64,000 nucleotides of DNA from positions 1 to 64,000 of the forward strand of contig NZ_LEKH01000003.1 of assembly GCF_001029505.1 (NCBI RefSeq), given 5' to 3'. The notes below the pieces were generated by a model. It was not told the DNA's origin. It searched no databases and saw only the letters and a list, made by a program, of their open reading frames with translations. The stretch comes from Rubrobacter aplysinae. Lineage in GTDB: Bacteria; Actinomycetota; Rubrobacteria; Rubrobacterales; Rubrobacteraceae. Shown in pieces: positions 42,739-52,416 of the stretch. Numbering within the stretch: position 1 is the first letter of the stretch; each line of letters begins with the position of its first letter. The position numbers and the translations under genes are program-made.

Positions 42739-44019
42739 TTAAAAGTCCTCCAACTCCATCGCTTCCAGTGCTATGTCGGTACGGTACTGCATGCCGGGAA
42801 AATGTATCTGCTCCACGGCGGCGTAGGCCCTGGCCCGCGCCTCTATCACGGACTCTCCGGTTCCCACGACGTTCAGGACGCGGCCGCCGTCGGTCTCCAG
42901 GGAGTCCCCCCGCTCGCGGGTCGCGCCGTGGTACACGTAGACGCCCATCGGCAGGTCGTCGAGGCCCGAGATCTCATCCCCGCTCGATGAGGACTCCGGG
43001 TAGCCCTCGCTGGCCAGGACGACGCAGACGGCCTTCTCTGCGGTCCACTCGATCTCATACCCGCCGAGGCTCTCCTCGTCGCAGGCGATCATCATCTCCA
43101 GCAGGTCCGTCTCCAGGCGCGGCAGCAAGGCCTGGGTCTCCGGGTCGCCGAAGCGGCAGTTGAACTCCAACGCCTGCGGGCCGTCCTCGGTGACCATCAC
43201 CCCGGCGTACAACAACCCCGAGTACCGCGCCCCGATCAGGGATAGCTGATCCAGGGTCGGCTTTACTATCTCTTCCAGTATGGCGGCGTAGGTCTGGGGC
43301 TCCATCCAGCCTATCGGGGAGTACGCGCCCATCCCGCCGGTGTTCGGGCCCTCGCCCGCGTCGTATGCTGGTTTGTAGTCCTGGGCCGGCAGAAACGGCA
43401 GGATGTCCTGGCCGTCGGTGATGACGAAGACCGAGGCTTCACGGCCTTCGAGACACTGCTCCAGGAGGACCCGCTCCCCGGAGGAGCCGAAACGTCCGCT
43501 GAACGCCTCCCGCACGGCCCCGGCGGCCTCGTCGCGGTTGCGGGCAACGGTTACACCCTTGCCGGCCACCGGCCCGTCCACCTTGACGACCACCGGGAAC
43601 TCGGTGTCGGTCATGGCCCGGATGCGGGCGAGGGCGGGCTCCGGCATGTCGAAGGCGTCGAACGGTGCGGTTGGGACCCCGGCATTGCGCATGATCTCCT
43701 TGGCGAAGACCTTGGAGCCCTCTATGCGGGCGGCCGAGCGGGAGGGGCCGAATACCTTGAGCCCCTCCTCCCAGAAACAGTCTGTAATGCCCCAGATAAG
43801 AGGATGCTCGGGTCCGACCACGGTGAGGTCTATCTCGTTGTCCCGGGCGAAGTCCCTGAGCCCCGTGAGGTCGTCGGCGGCGATGTCGACCGTGTCGGCT
43901 ATCCGGGCCATGCCGGGGTTGCCGGGGGCGGCGAAAAGCTCCGGCTGCAGCGGGCTACGGGCGAGCGCCTCGAGTAGCGCATGCTCCCGCCCCCCACTGC
44001 CGACGACCATTACGCGCAA
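42739..44019 (-). CDS. purD: Phosphoribosylamine-glycine ligase PurD (GAR synthetase)
   Basis: 426 residues, an ATP-grasp enzyme. VMVVGSGGREHALLEALARS at the start, VVGPEHPLIWGITDCF, VVKVDGPVAGKGVTVARN (ATP-binding lysines), the GPNTGGMGAYSPIG loop and EFNCRFGDPETQALLPRL (metal ligands) are all present. It lies 45 bp after purA and directly before purE. Confidence 0.96.
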   Translation of the reverse strand: MRVMVVGSGGREHALLEALARSPLQPELFAAPGNPGMARIADTVDIAADDLTGLRDFARDNEIDLTVVGPEHPLIWGITDCFWEEGLKVFGPSRSAARIEGSKVFAKEIMRNAGVPTAPFDAFDMPEPALARIRAMTDTEFPVVVKVDGPVAGKGVTVARNRDEAAGAVREAFSGRFGSSGERVLLEQCLEGREASVFVITDGQDILPFLPAQDYKPAYDAGEGPNTGGMGAYSPIGWMEPQTYAAILEEIVKPTLDQLSLIGARYSGLLYAGVMVTEDGPQALEFNCRFGDPETQALLPRLETDLLEMMIACDEESLGGYEIEWTAEKAVCVVLASEGYPESSSSGDEISGLDDLPMGVYVYHGATRERGDSLETDGGRVLNVVGTGESVIEARARAYAAVEQIHFPGMQYRTDIALEAMELEDF

Positions 44020-44064
44020 TAGCTCCTCCTGTGACTCTCTAGACGCTCTACTCTATCCCGCCAT

Positions 44065-45354
44065 CTAGGCCCCCGGCTTCTCGACTATCGCCTGATCCCG
44101 CTCGGGCCCGACGCTAATCATACACAGTGGGGCCCCCACCTCGCTCTCGACGAACTCCACGAAGTCGCGGGCGGCCTCTGGCAGGTCGCCGCGCATGCGG
44201 CAGTGGGCTATGTCCTCGCCCCAGCCGGGCAGGGTCTTGTACACGGGCGTCACGTCGTGCAGGTCGGTCTGGCTCATCGGGTAGCCCTCGACCCGCTCAC
44301 CGCGCACCTCGTAGCCGACACACACCTGGATCTCCTCGACCGCCGAGAGCACGTCGAGCTTTGTAAGCGCGATCTGGGTCACCCCGTTCAGTGCGGCGGT
44401 GTACTTGGTGGAGACCATGTCCAGCCACCCGCAACGCCGCTTCCGGCCCGTGGTCGCGCCGTACTCGTGGCCCACGTCCGCGAGCGTCTCGCCGACCTCG
44501 TCGAAGAGCTCCGTCGGGAACGGCCCGTCGCCCACGCGGGTGGCGTACGCCTTGGTCACCCCGATGACGTCCCCGATCTCCTGCGGCGGTATCCCAGCTC
44601 CGGTTATGGCACCGCCGATGCACGGGTTCGAGGAGGTCACGAACGGGTAAGTGCCGTGGTCATTGTCCAAAAGCGCGGCCTGGGCGCCTTCTAGCAAGAC
44701 CGGCTGGTGGTCGCGCAGGCCGTCGCGCAGGATCATGCCGGTGTCGGCGACCATTGGCTCCATGAGCTCCCTGTAGCCGGAGAGCCACTGCACGAGCTCG
44801 TCCGCGTCGTAGGGCTCCGCCCCGTAGACATTCTCGAACAGGCAGTTCTTCTCGGAGAGCGCCCGGCTTAACTTCTCGCGCAGGGCCTTCTCGTCGAAGA
44901 CGTCCTGCACGCGGATGCCGACGCGGGCGGCCTTGTCCTCATAGCACGGCCCGATACCCCGGTTCGTGGTGCCCAGCTTGTCGTTCTCCAGCGAGCTCTC
45001 GCGCTCCCTATCGAGCGCCACGTGATACGGCATGATCACGTGCGCCCGCCCGTCCAGCTTGAGCCTCTGGCGCACGTCGGTAAAACCGCGCTTCTCCAGG
45101 CTCCCGACCTCCTCGGCCAGCACCTCGGGGCTCACCACGACCCCATTGCCGATGGTGCATACGACCCCTTCCCGGACCGTCCCGCTCGGCAGCAGGTGTA
45201 CGACGAACTCCTCCTCGCCGACCCTTATGGTGTGCCCGGCATTGTTGCCGCCGGAGTACCTCGCGACGTAACTGGAGTCCGCCGCCAGAGCGTCGCAGAC
45301 CCGTCCCTTGCCTTCGTCACCCCAGGCCAACCCGAGTACAACCGTGGCAGTCAA
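44065..45354 (-). CDS. purA: Adenylosuccinate synthetase PurA
   Basis: 429 residues from the TTG at 45354 (GAGAGGGG six bases upstream), the usual family length; the frame reaches 45420. GTP-dependent joining of IMP and aspartate, the first step to AMP. Motifs: VVLGLAWGDEGKGRVCDALA (P-loop), YSGGNNAGHTIRVG, TTNRGIGPCYEDKAARVGIR, and the ITKLDVL-like TQIALTKLDVLSAV. It is the promoter-proximal gene of the operon, which is unusual because purA is often separate. The 5' leader is about 235 bases if the promoter at 45590 is used. Confidence 0.95.
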   Translation of the reverse strand: MTATVVLGLAWGDEGKGRVCDALAADSSYVARYSGGNNAGHTIRVGEEEFVVHLLPSGTVREGVVCTIGNGVVVSPEVLAEEVGSLEKRGFTDVRQRLKLDGRAHVIMPYHVALDRERESSLENDKLGTTNRGIGPCYEDKAARVGIRVQDVFDEKALREKLSRALSEKNCLFENVYGAEPYDADELVQWLSGYRELMEPMVADTGMILRDGLRDHQPVLLEGAQAALLDNDHGTYPFVTSSNPCIGGAITGAGIPPQEIGDVIGVTKAYATRVGDGPFPTELFDEVGETLADVGHEYGATTGRKRRCGWLDMVSTKYTAALNGVTQIALTKLDVLSAVEEIQVCVGYEVRGERVEGYPMSQTDLHDVTPVYKTLPGWGEDIAHCRMRGDLPEAARDFVEFVESEVGAPLCMISVGPERDQAIVEKPGA

Positions 45355-45690
45355 AGTTTCGCCCCTCTCTGAGCTTACTGATCCCTTGCTGATCTCTCGC
45401 TGATCTCGGCCCCGGCGCATTCCAGGGGCCGTGCCCCGACCTCGTCTACCTCACCTACCTCGGCCGCGACACGGCCCCTCCCGATAGCGCCACCGGAGCA
45501 TTAACATGCTTGGCATATCCGGGTAGGGAGAACCGGCATACGACACGCGCCGGCCGCCCTGTGGGAACGCAGCTTTCAACCACCGCCGCAATTTAGCACA
45601 ACACGGTATGCTTTTGAAATGCTTGAACGAGAACCGCAGGTTACATATTTAGAACTACCGAAAATCTACTCAAGGCACGCCCGCGCCGGG
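45355..45690. other. Leader and promoter region of the purine operon
   Basis: About 335 bp between purA and the 3' end of the ParB-like gene. The part near 45590-45690 is AT-rich, the rest GC-rich. A weak promoter match is entered separately. I looked for a purine riboswitch and found none; control could be by a repressor or attenuation. Confidence 0.4.
45590..45618 (-). promoter_or_regulatory. Weak promoter candidate for the purine operon
   Basis: On the minus strand, TTCAAA (45618-45613), a 17-base spacer and TAAATT (45595-45590). Four of six bases match in each box. It sits in the only AT-rich part of the gap. Confidence 0.35.
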
Positions 45691-46488
45691 CTACTCGAAC
45701 ATCACCACCGGCTCGTCGTAGCGGCGGACCCGTCCGCGCCGCAGCAGGCTTTCGACGAAGCGGCCGAGCTCCTCGTTACCTTCTCTCTCTCCGCCCCGCA
45801 TGTACCGCAGCGGGAATCTCACGCCGAGCACCCGCTCGGCGACCCTGAAACGGGTTACCCCCGCCGGGAGCGTCCCGCCTTCCCGCACCACCTCCGCGAG
45901 TTCCGTGAGCGAGAAACGGCGGTGGTAGACGGCCACCCGGTCCTCGGAGGGCTCCACGGGCTCGCCCGGCACCACCCGCCGCACCGCCGCGCCTTCCGGG
46001 TAAGCCTCCTGCAGGGTCCAGAGGGCGCGGGCCTGCTCGGCGGCGGGCCCCACGCTCCCGAGCGCGAGACACCCTTCCTCGGTCTCCACCGCGGCGAGCA
46101 CCCCCAGGGGCAGCTCCCCGCCGCACCTCGCGCCCCGCGCGAGCTCCACGCCCTCCATTCCCGGCTCCAGGGAGCGCAGCCGTCCGGCCAACTTCTCCGG
46201 TATCCCCGGAGCCTCCAGGACGTGGGTCCAGCTCTCCGCCTCGTCCGGGGGCTCAACGGCCTGCACGAGCACGAGGTTACACCCGAGACCGGAGATCGCA
46301 CCCACCCTGTGGGCACCGTCCAGCACCAGATAATCGTCGCCGTGGGGGGCCGCGATCACGGGGTGGCTCTGTACGTCCTCGGCGGCTATCGTCTCCCGCA
46401 GCGCCGCCAGCCGCGCCGGCTCACGGGCCTCGTGCAGGAGCAGCCGGCCGGTCTCCACCAGCCGCAGGGAGTTCATCGGGTGTCTCAA
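45691..46488 (-). CDS. ParB/sulfiredoxin-fold protein, 265 residues
   Basis: The first 100 residues have the ParB N-terminal fold: ETIAAEDVQSHPVIAAPHGD, then YLVLDGAHRVGAISGLGCN, where D-G-A-H-R is the usual nucleotide-binding or phosphate motif of the superfamily (D-G-x-H-R in the SerK/SbnI kinases). The remaining 165 residues lack a ParB DNA-binding domain, so partitioning is unlikely and a kinase or nucleotide-dependent enzyme is more plausible. It is not in an operon with obvious partners. Start ATG at 46488, or a second Met four codons on. Confidence 0.72.
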   Translation of the reverse strand: MRHPMNSLRLVETGRLLLHEAREPARLAALRETIAAEDVQSHPVIAAPHGDDYLVLDGAHRVGAISGLGCNLVLVQAVEPPDEAESWTHVLEAPGIPEKLAGRLRSLEPGMEGVELARGARCGGELPLGVLAAVETEEGCLALGSVGPAAEQARALWTLQEAYPEGAAVRRVVPGEPVEPSEDRVAVYHRRFSLTELAEVVREGGTLPAGVTRFRVAERVLGVRFPLRYMRGGEREGNEELGRFVESLLRRGRVRRYDEPVVMFE

Positions 46489-46553
46489 CGCGGAAAACGC
46501 AAGAGTAGAGAAACCGGGTGCGGGCTAGAGGCTCAAGGAAAGATAAGGAAAGA

Positions 46554-46697
46554 TCACGGGTCGCCGCCGAGACGGTCCCAGATGTAGTCCATCACCACGA
46601 AGCCGCCGAAGAATACGAGCGCGATCACGGTCGCAAAGCCCGTGATTCCGAAGAGCATGATGATCGTATCCAACAGCCTCCTCCAAAAGCCTCGCAT
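46554..46697 (-). CDS. Tiny single-span membrane protein, 47 residues
   Basis: The short frame from the ATG at 46697 reads a basic N-terminus (MRGFWRRLLDTII), one strong membrane helix (LFGITGFATVIALVFFGG), and an acidic end (MDYIWDRLGGDP). The helix and the positive-inside arrangement argue that it is real, although it is too short for routine gene calls. It lies directly after tRNA-Pro, 25 bases past the mature 3' end, with GGCGGA as a weak ribosome binding site. Confidence 0.5.
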   Translation of the reverse strand: MRGFWRRLLDTIIMLFGITGFATVIALVFFGGFVVMDYIWDRLGGDP

Positions 46698-46721
46698 ATC
46701 CGCCTGCAGATCCGCACAGAG

Positions 46722-46795
46722 TCGGGACGGCCGGATTTGAACCGGCGACCACTCGGCCCCCAGCCGAGTGCGCTACCAGACTGCGCCACGTCCCG
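46722..46795 (-). tRNA. tRNA-Pro (GGG)
   Basis: 74 nt including discriminator A. Acceptor CGGGACG/CGTCCCG, anticodon stem CTCGG/CCGAG with loop CTGGGGG (anticodon GGG), T-arm GCCGG/CCGGC with TTCAAAT. CCA is not encoded. Confidence 0.94.
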
Positions 46796-46872
46796 TCGCG
46801 CCTGAGATGATACCAGACGAGCCGGGTTACCGTGCCCGAATACAAGCCCAAGCATGCTATCATCCCGGCCGT

Positions 46873-47256
46873 ATGACGCTCGCGGCAACCTACATCCGCA
46901 CCGACCCCGAGGGCGCCCTCCCTGGAGCGGAGGAGCAGCGGCGGCTGGTCGAAGATTACGCGGCCGGACGGGGGTACGAGATCGTGGCCCGCTACGAGGA
47001 CCCCGGCGCGCCCGGCAAGCTCCTGTACCACAAGCCCGGCCTCAAAGAGGCGATAGACAACATCAAGGAGGCCGAGGACTGGGAGGTGCTGGTGGTCGCC
47101 GAGCCCCGCTGCATCTCCGACGACGAGTCGGCCATAAACGAGCTCGTACACAAGTTCTCCCTGTACGGGAACGCCCTGGAGAGCCCCGGGCGCGACTGGG
47201 AAGAGTTTTTGGCGGCGATGCGGAGCTATCGCCGCTCCCAGAGCCAGAGAGGCTGA
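46873..47256 (+). CDS. Resolvase-like protein lacking the catalytic serine
   Basis: 127 residues from the ATG at 46873 (the frame opens earlier inside tRNA-Pro, which cannot be coding). It resembles the N-terminal catalytic domain of serine recombinases: AATYIRTDPEGALPGAEEQR, then YEIVARYEDPGAPGKLLYHK and KPGLKEAIDNIKEA, WEVLVVAEPRCISDD. In active enzymes the motif is Y-x-R-V-S; here the serine position is Thr10-Asp11, so strand cleavage is not expected. There is no DNA-binding domain. It could be a structural or regulatory relative that is kept for another use. Confidence 0.7.
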   Translation: MTLAATYIRTDPEGALPGAEEQRRLVEDYAAGRGYEIVARYEDPGAPGKLLYHKPGLKEAIDNIKEAEDWEVLVVAEPRCISDDESAINELVHKFSLYGNALESPGRDWEEFLAAMRSYRRSQSQRG

Positions 47257-47503
47257 TCGCCCGCTCCAAAGGTACAGAGCTCCGGAAAGGCCGCCGCCGG
47301 ATCTTCGAGGAGCTTAGGGCTTCAGAACTCCAGCAACCCGTGAGGATCTCCGGAAACCGTGCCGTATCCCCGCTCGTATCCCGGTGTGACGCTTGTTGAA
47401 GAGATGGCCGAGGTGTACCGAGGTGGTGTAAAGGCAGGATCTTCGGTTACCTTATCCGATGGCATAGTCGGGATTGACGGTAGTAACAGAAGAGGAGGCC
47501 CCG

Positions 47504-47749
47504 TTGGGACTACTGAGGACGATACTAGCCCTGATCGTACTGCTGATCCTGGCCCACGCGGGCCTCGCGTACCTGGGCTACGCGCCGGACACGAACCAGG
47601 TTACGAACGCGGTCTTCGGCCTGGCCCGGCTGCTGGAGATACCGGCCCAGATGCTGTTACCCGCCCGCGCTTTCTACACGCAGGTACTGGCGGCGGCCGG
47701 CGGGTACTTCGTGATCTACATCCTCCTCGGGATCGGTAGCCGCGGCTAA
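47504..47749 (+). CDS. Small membrane protein, 81 residues
   Basis: From the TTG at 47504 (GAGGAGG five bases upstream) it encodes two membrane helices, LLRTILALIVLLILAHAGL and TQVLAAAGGYFVIYILLGIG, joined by a polar loop. I know no family for it. It ends 4 bp inside the convergent oxidoreductase gene, so the 3' ends overlap. Confidence 0.68.
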   Translation: MGLLRTILALIVLLILAHAGLAYLGYAPDTNQVTNAVFGLARLLEIPAQMLLPARAFYTQVLAAAGGYFVIYILLGIGSRG

Positions 47750-48888
47750 ACCTCTTCAAGCTCCACAAACCGGGAGTCTATGCGATGCTTGAGCGCGAGC
47801 GCGGCCCGGCCCCGGTACACGAGCGGGCCGTACACGGCGAGCCCGGTGCCGTCGCCCAGGTTCAGGACGTACAGATAATGTCGCTGGGGCTCGTAGGCCC
47901 TCAGCGGCTCCCCCCGCAGGAAAGCCTGGAGGTTGTGGAAGATCACGGGCGCCTGCCGCACCGCGAACACCCCGAGCGTCGGCAGCGTCCCGCCCCGGAA
48001 CGCCACCGAGTCGCCGCCGCCGAAGAGAGCCGGCTGGCTCACGCTCTGCAGATAACGGTTCACCCACAGGCCGCCGTCCGCCCCGGTAAGTAGATCCGCG
48101 CCGAATCGCGCGGAGCGCAGGAACGCGCCCGTGGGCGCGAGCCCAACTGCGGATACGAAGAGGTCATACGGGATTTCGAGCTTCCCGGCCCGCGCCACAC
48201 CCTCTCCCATCCGGCGTACCGGCGACTCCAGCAAGACCTCCGCACCCCGGCCCTCCAGAGAGTCCCGCATCACGCGCCCCGCCCGGGCCGGGGAGTCCGG
48301 CAGCAGGCCTTCCCCGGCCTCGGCCAGCGTTAGCCTTACCCGGCCTTCCGCAACTTTCGTAACTTCTGTAAGGGCGAGGAGGTTTGCCGCGACCTCGCAT
48401 CCGGCGGCCCCGCCTCCCGCAACCAGCACCCGCGGGGCGTCCCCGCTCTGCATCAGGGTGAGCACCCGGTCCCGGATGCGGGCAGCGTTTGCCACGGGCT
48501 TTACCGGTATGACGGCCTCTCCGTCACCGGCGTCGCCGCCATCGTCCGGGGTTTCGCTACCGAGGTTGAAGGAGGCGGCGTCGAAGGACACGCGGCCGCC
48601 ACCTTCGAGCAGCAGCTCGCCCGGCAGCACGCGCTCCACCCGGCCCTCCACGAAACGCCCCCCACCGCCCTCGGCCAGCCGCCGCACGTCTATGCGGGCC
48701 TGTTCCTCGGCATACAGGCCGGAGACCACACCGGTGGCCATCCCCGAGTAATAGAGGTAGGGCGAAGGGTTCACGAGCACCACGTCGAAGCCGCGCCCGG
48801 CCAGCTCCCCGGCGCGGCGCAGCGAGTAGAGGTTCGCGTGTCCGCCGCCCGCGAAGGCTATAGTCGGTTTGCGGGGGCCGGGAGCCAT
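47746..48888 (-). CDS. FAD-dependent pyridine nucleotide-disulfide oxidoreductase (NDH-like, SelD-associated type)
   Basis: 380 residues from the ATG at 48888; a longer frame exists but would run under the divergent opu promoter and start. Two dinucleotide folds are seen: IAFAGGGHANLYSLRRAGEL for FAD, and VLVAGGGAAGCEVAANLLAL for NAD(P)H. PSPYLYYSGMATGVVSGLYA, ARIDVRRLAEG and SFNLGSETP match the oxidoreductases that are fused to the N-terminus of SelD in many bacteria; free-standing copies also occur without selenium metabolism. It probably oxidises NAD(P)H with a quinone or thiol acceptor. Confidence 0.82.
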   Translation of the reverse strand: MAPGPRKPTIAFAGGGHANLYSLRRAGELAGRGFDVVLVNPSPYLYYSGMATGVVSGLYAEEQARIDVRRLAEGGGGRFVEGRVERVLPGELLLEGGGRVSFDAASFNLGSETPDDGGDAGDGEAVIPVKPVANAARIRDRVLTLMQSGDAPRVLVAGGGAAGCEVAANLLALTEVTKVAEGRVRLTLAEAGEGLLPDSPARAGRVMRDSLEGRGAEVLLESPVRRMGEGVARAGKLEIPYDLFVSAVGLAPTGAFLRSARFGADLLTGADGGLWVNRYLQSVSQPALFGGGDSVAFRGGTLPTLGVFAVRQAPVIFHNLQAFLRGEPLRAYEPQRHYLYVLNLGDGTGLAVYGPLVYRGRAALALKHRIDSRFVELEEV

Positions 48889-49078
48889 CTCCAGCGGTAT
48901 ACCACGTGGCGCGAGAGGGTACGGTATGGGCGTGGGGCGGGTACGGAGCGGGCCCGCCCGCCGGGGCGACGTGTGATAACTTACACACCTTCTGGTCTCC
49001 TGCAATATACTTGGGGCTTGTTTCGCTTGGCCGCCATCCAGACACTGGACGCTATCCGCGGAGAGGTACAGGTATACC

Positions 49079-50044
<966 letters not shown>

Positions 50045-50075
50045 GGAAGCCAGGTAGGGTTGGAGGTGATCAGAG

Positions 50076-50762
50076 GTGGATAACGAGTTTACCCTGGAGG
50101 ACGAGAACCCGCCGTTAATAGACTTTGGCTGGATCTCCTCAAACCTCTTTGACGACATACTCCCGGCGTTCTTGCAGCACCTGCTGCTCGCGCTGATCCC
50201 GGTCGTGCTCGCCCTCGCCATAGCCCTGCCCGTGGGCATACTCTGTCACCGCCGGCGTTGGCTGTACCCCCCGACCACCGCCGTCACCGGCATCCTGTAC
50301 ACCATCCCGAGCCTGGCATTCTTTGTCCTCCTGATACCGCTGGTGGGAACGGGTGTAACGCCGGTACTCATAGCCCTCACGGCCTACTCGCTCTTGGTCC
50401 TGATCCGCAACGTCGTAACCGGCCTCGACTCCGTGCCGGACCAGACCATAGACGCCGCCCGCGGTATGGGCCTCACCGAACGCCAGATACTCTTCGGCGT
50501 CGAGTTGCCGCTGGCCCTGCCGGTGATCGTGGCCGGGGTCCGCATAGCGACCGTGACCGTCGTCGGCATCGCCAGCATCGCGGCGTTTATCGGGGGCGGG
50601 GGGCTCGGGACCCTGATCTTCGACGGCATAGACAGCCTGTTCTTTACCCAGATAATCGTCGGGGCCCTGCTGACGGTCGTGATAGCGGTCTCGGCAGACC
50701 TCGGCCTGCACGGCGTCGAGAGCCGCCTCAGGCCCTGGGCCCGGCGGGCGCGGGGCGTCTAG
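50076..50762 (+). CDS. Osmoprotectant ABC transporter permease (OpuCB/OpuCD-like)
   Basis: 228 residues with six membrane segments. The cytoplasmic-loop signature is DAARGMGLTERQILFGVELPLALPVI (EAA-type: Ala/Gly/Leu in the expected places). LIGTGVTPVLIALTAYSLL-like and ASIAAFIGGGGLGTLIFDGI are typical of glycine-betaine permeases. The GTG start has GGAGGTGAT upstream. It is next to a second permease, with a 1-bp gap. Confidence 0.93.
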   Translation: MDNEFTLEDENPPLIDFGWISSNLFDDILPAFLQHLLLALIPVVLALAIALPVGILCHRRRWLYPPTTAVTGILYTIPSLAFFVLLIPLVGTGVTPVLIALTAYSLLVLIRNVVTGLDSVPDQTIDAARGMGLTERQILFGVELPLALPVIVAGVRIATVTVVGIASIAAFIGGGGLGTLIFDGIDSLFFTQIIVGALLTVVIAVSADLGLHGVESRLRPWARRARGV

Positions 50763-50763
50763 G

Positions 50764-51435
50764 ATGGGCGCGTTCGTACGGGAGTTCGTAGAGCAGCTAC
50801 AGAGCCCGGAGTGGAGCCAGGCCGTTGCCCAGCACATAAAGCTCTCCGCGCTCGCGCTCCTGGTGGGGATAATCATCTCGGTGCCGCTGGCCATAGCCGT
50901 CAGTCGCTACCCGCGGACCGCGCTCCTCTCCATAAACGTCGCAAACCTGGGACGCGGCGTCCCGGATCTCGCGCTACTGGCCTTTTTCCTGGTCATCTTC
51001 GGCCTCGGGTTCTGGCCGGCGGAGATAGCCTTGATACTACTCTCCATACCGCCGATCCTCATAAACACCGTGACGGCGCTGAACCAGGTCGAGAACAAGG
51101 TAATAGACTCGGCCCGCGGCATGGGGCTGTCGGAGTGGCAGATACTCACGAGCGTCCAGCTCCCGATAGCGGCGCCCGTGATCTTCGCCGGAATCCGCAC
51201 CTCGGCGGTGCAGGTCGTCGCCGGGGCCACGCTCGCGACGTTTATCGGCGCCGGCGGGCTCGGGGTCTTTATCGTGCAGGGTCTCGCCGGTTTCGGCTAC
51301 CCGACGATGTTCGCCGGGGCAATCCCCGTGGCGGTGCTGGCCATCGCCGCGGAGTTCGCGTTCGGCGGCCTTGAGCGGCTGTCGACGCCGAAAGGCCTGA
51401 AAGTGGCAAAAAAGAGAGCTAAGAGAGGAAGGTAG
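50764..51435 (+). CDS. Osmoprotectant ABC transporter permease, second copy
   Basis: 223 residues, similar in layout to the previous permease: DSARGMGLSEWQILTSVQLP in the coupling loop and ATLATFIGAGGLGVFIVQGL near the C-terminus. The two probably form the membrane heterodimer that contacts the ATPase. The ATG is immediately after the preceding stop. Confidence 0.93.
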   Translation: MGAFVREFVEQLQSPEWSQAVAQHIKLSALALLVGIIISVPLAIAVSRYPRTALLSINVANLGRGVPDLALLAFFLVIFGLGFWPAEIALILLSIPPILINTVTALNQVENKVIDSARGMGLSEWQILTSVQLPIAAPVIFAGIRTSAVQVVAGATLATFIGAGGLGVFIVQGLAGFGYPTMFAGAIPVAVLAIAAEFAFGGLERLSTPKGLKVAKKRAKRGR

Positions 51436-51438
51436 GAG

Positions 51439-52386
51439 ATGATTACCAGGAACACCCCCAGCAATACGAGCGTGAAGAAGCTCAGGATAACGCTCGCCGG
51501 ACTGCTCGCGCTTACCGTGGTCCCGCTGGCCGCCGCCTGCGGGGGGAGTGGCTCCTCCGGCGGCCCGAGCATCACGGTCGGCTCGAAGAACTTTACCGAG
51601 CAGGTGGTCCTCGGCGAACTCTACGCCCAGGTCCTCGAAGAAGAGGACTTCGACGTAAACCGCAAGCTCGACCTCGGCAATGTAACCACCCTGGATCAGG
51701 CGCTGCAGTCCGGCAACCTGACCATGTACCCGGAGTACACCGGCACCTCGCTCGTGCAGGCCCTCGGTGAGGAGGACGCTGATTATCCCTCTCCGCAGGC
51801 AACCTACGACGCCGCCGAGGAAGGCTACGAGTCGCGCGACCCCGCGGCGACCCTGCTGGCCCCGGTGGACTACAACAACAGCTACGCCATAACCGTGCCA
51901 AAGGACGTCGCCCAGGAGTACGACCTGGAGACCGTTGAGGACCTCGCGGGGGTCTCGGACGAGCTCACCCTCGCATCCTTCGGGGAGTGCCAGGAGAACC
52001 CGGCCTGCTTCCCGAACGTGAAGGACAACTACGACGTAAACTTCGAGGAGGTAACCCTGGTAGACAGCCTCGGGCTGCGGTATCAGGCGCTCAAGCAGGG
52101 CGACGCCCAGGCCGCCATCGGCTTCACCACCGACGCCCAGCTCCTCTCCGACGACCTCGTGGTGCTAGACGAGGAGAAGGACATCTGGCCCTACTACTAC
52201 GCGGCCCCGGTCATAGACCAGAGCTACCTCGACGAGCATCCGAGGGTCGCCGACGTAGTGAACCCCGTCTCCGAGTCCCTCGGCGTAAACGACATCCGCA
52301 ACCTCAACGGCCGCGTGGACCTGGACAACGAGGACCCGGCCGACGTGGCCGAGGACTACCTCGAAAATAACGGGTTCCTGGAGTAG
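51439..52386 (+). CDS. Osmoprotectant ABC transporter substrate-binding lipoprotein
   Basis: 315 residues. A signal peptide ends in a lipobox (VVPLAAACGGSG; Cys is lipid-modified). The mature part has the QAT/OpuAC fold: ITVGSKNFTEQVVLGELYAQ, then MYPEYTGTSLVQALG, SFGECQENPACFPNVKDNY and the closing DIRNLNGRVDLDNEDPADVA region. It binds glycine betaine, choline or a similar osmolyte outside the membrane. It is the last gene of the operon. Confidence 0.93.
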   Translation: MITRNTPSNTSVKKLRITLAGLLALTVVPLAAACGGSGSSGGPSITVGSKNFTEQVVLGELYAQVLEEEDFDVNRKLDLGNVTTLDQALQSGNLTMYPEYTGTSLVQALGEEDADYPSPQATYDAAEEGYESRDPAATLLAPVDYNNSYAITVPKDVAQEYDLETVEDLAGVSDELTLASFGECQENPACFPNVKDNYDVNFEEVTLVDSLGLRYQALKQGDAQAAIGFTTDAQLLSDDLVVLDEEKDIWPYYYAAPVIDQSYLDEHPRVADVVNPVSESLGVNDIRNLNGRVDLDNEDPADVAEDYLENNGFLE

Positions 52387-52416
52387 CTCGGGCTATTTTG
52401 AGTTAAGCTGGGCTAT

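Noticed and set aside
45619-46587. Long rightward frame opposite the ParB-like gene
   Set aside because: It is the antisense of a well-supported gene, with histidine- and arginine-rich residues typical of a shadow frame.
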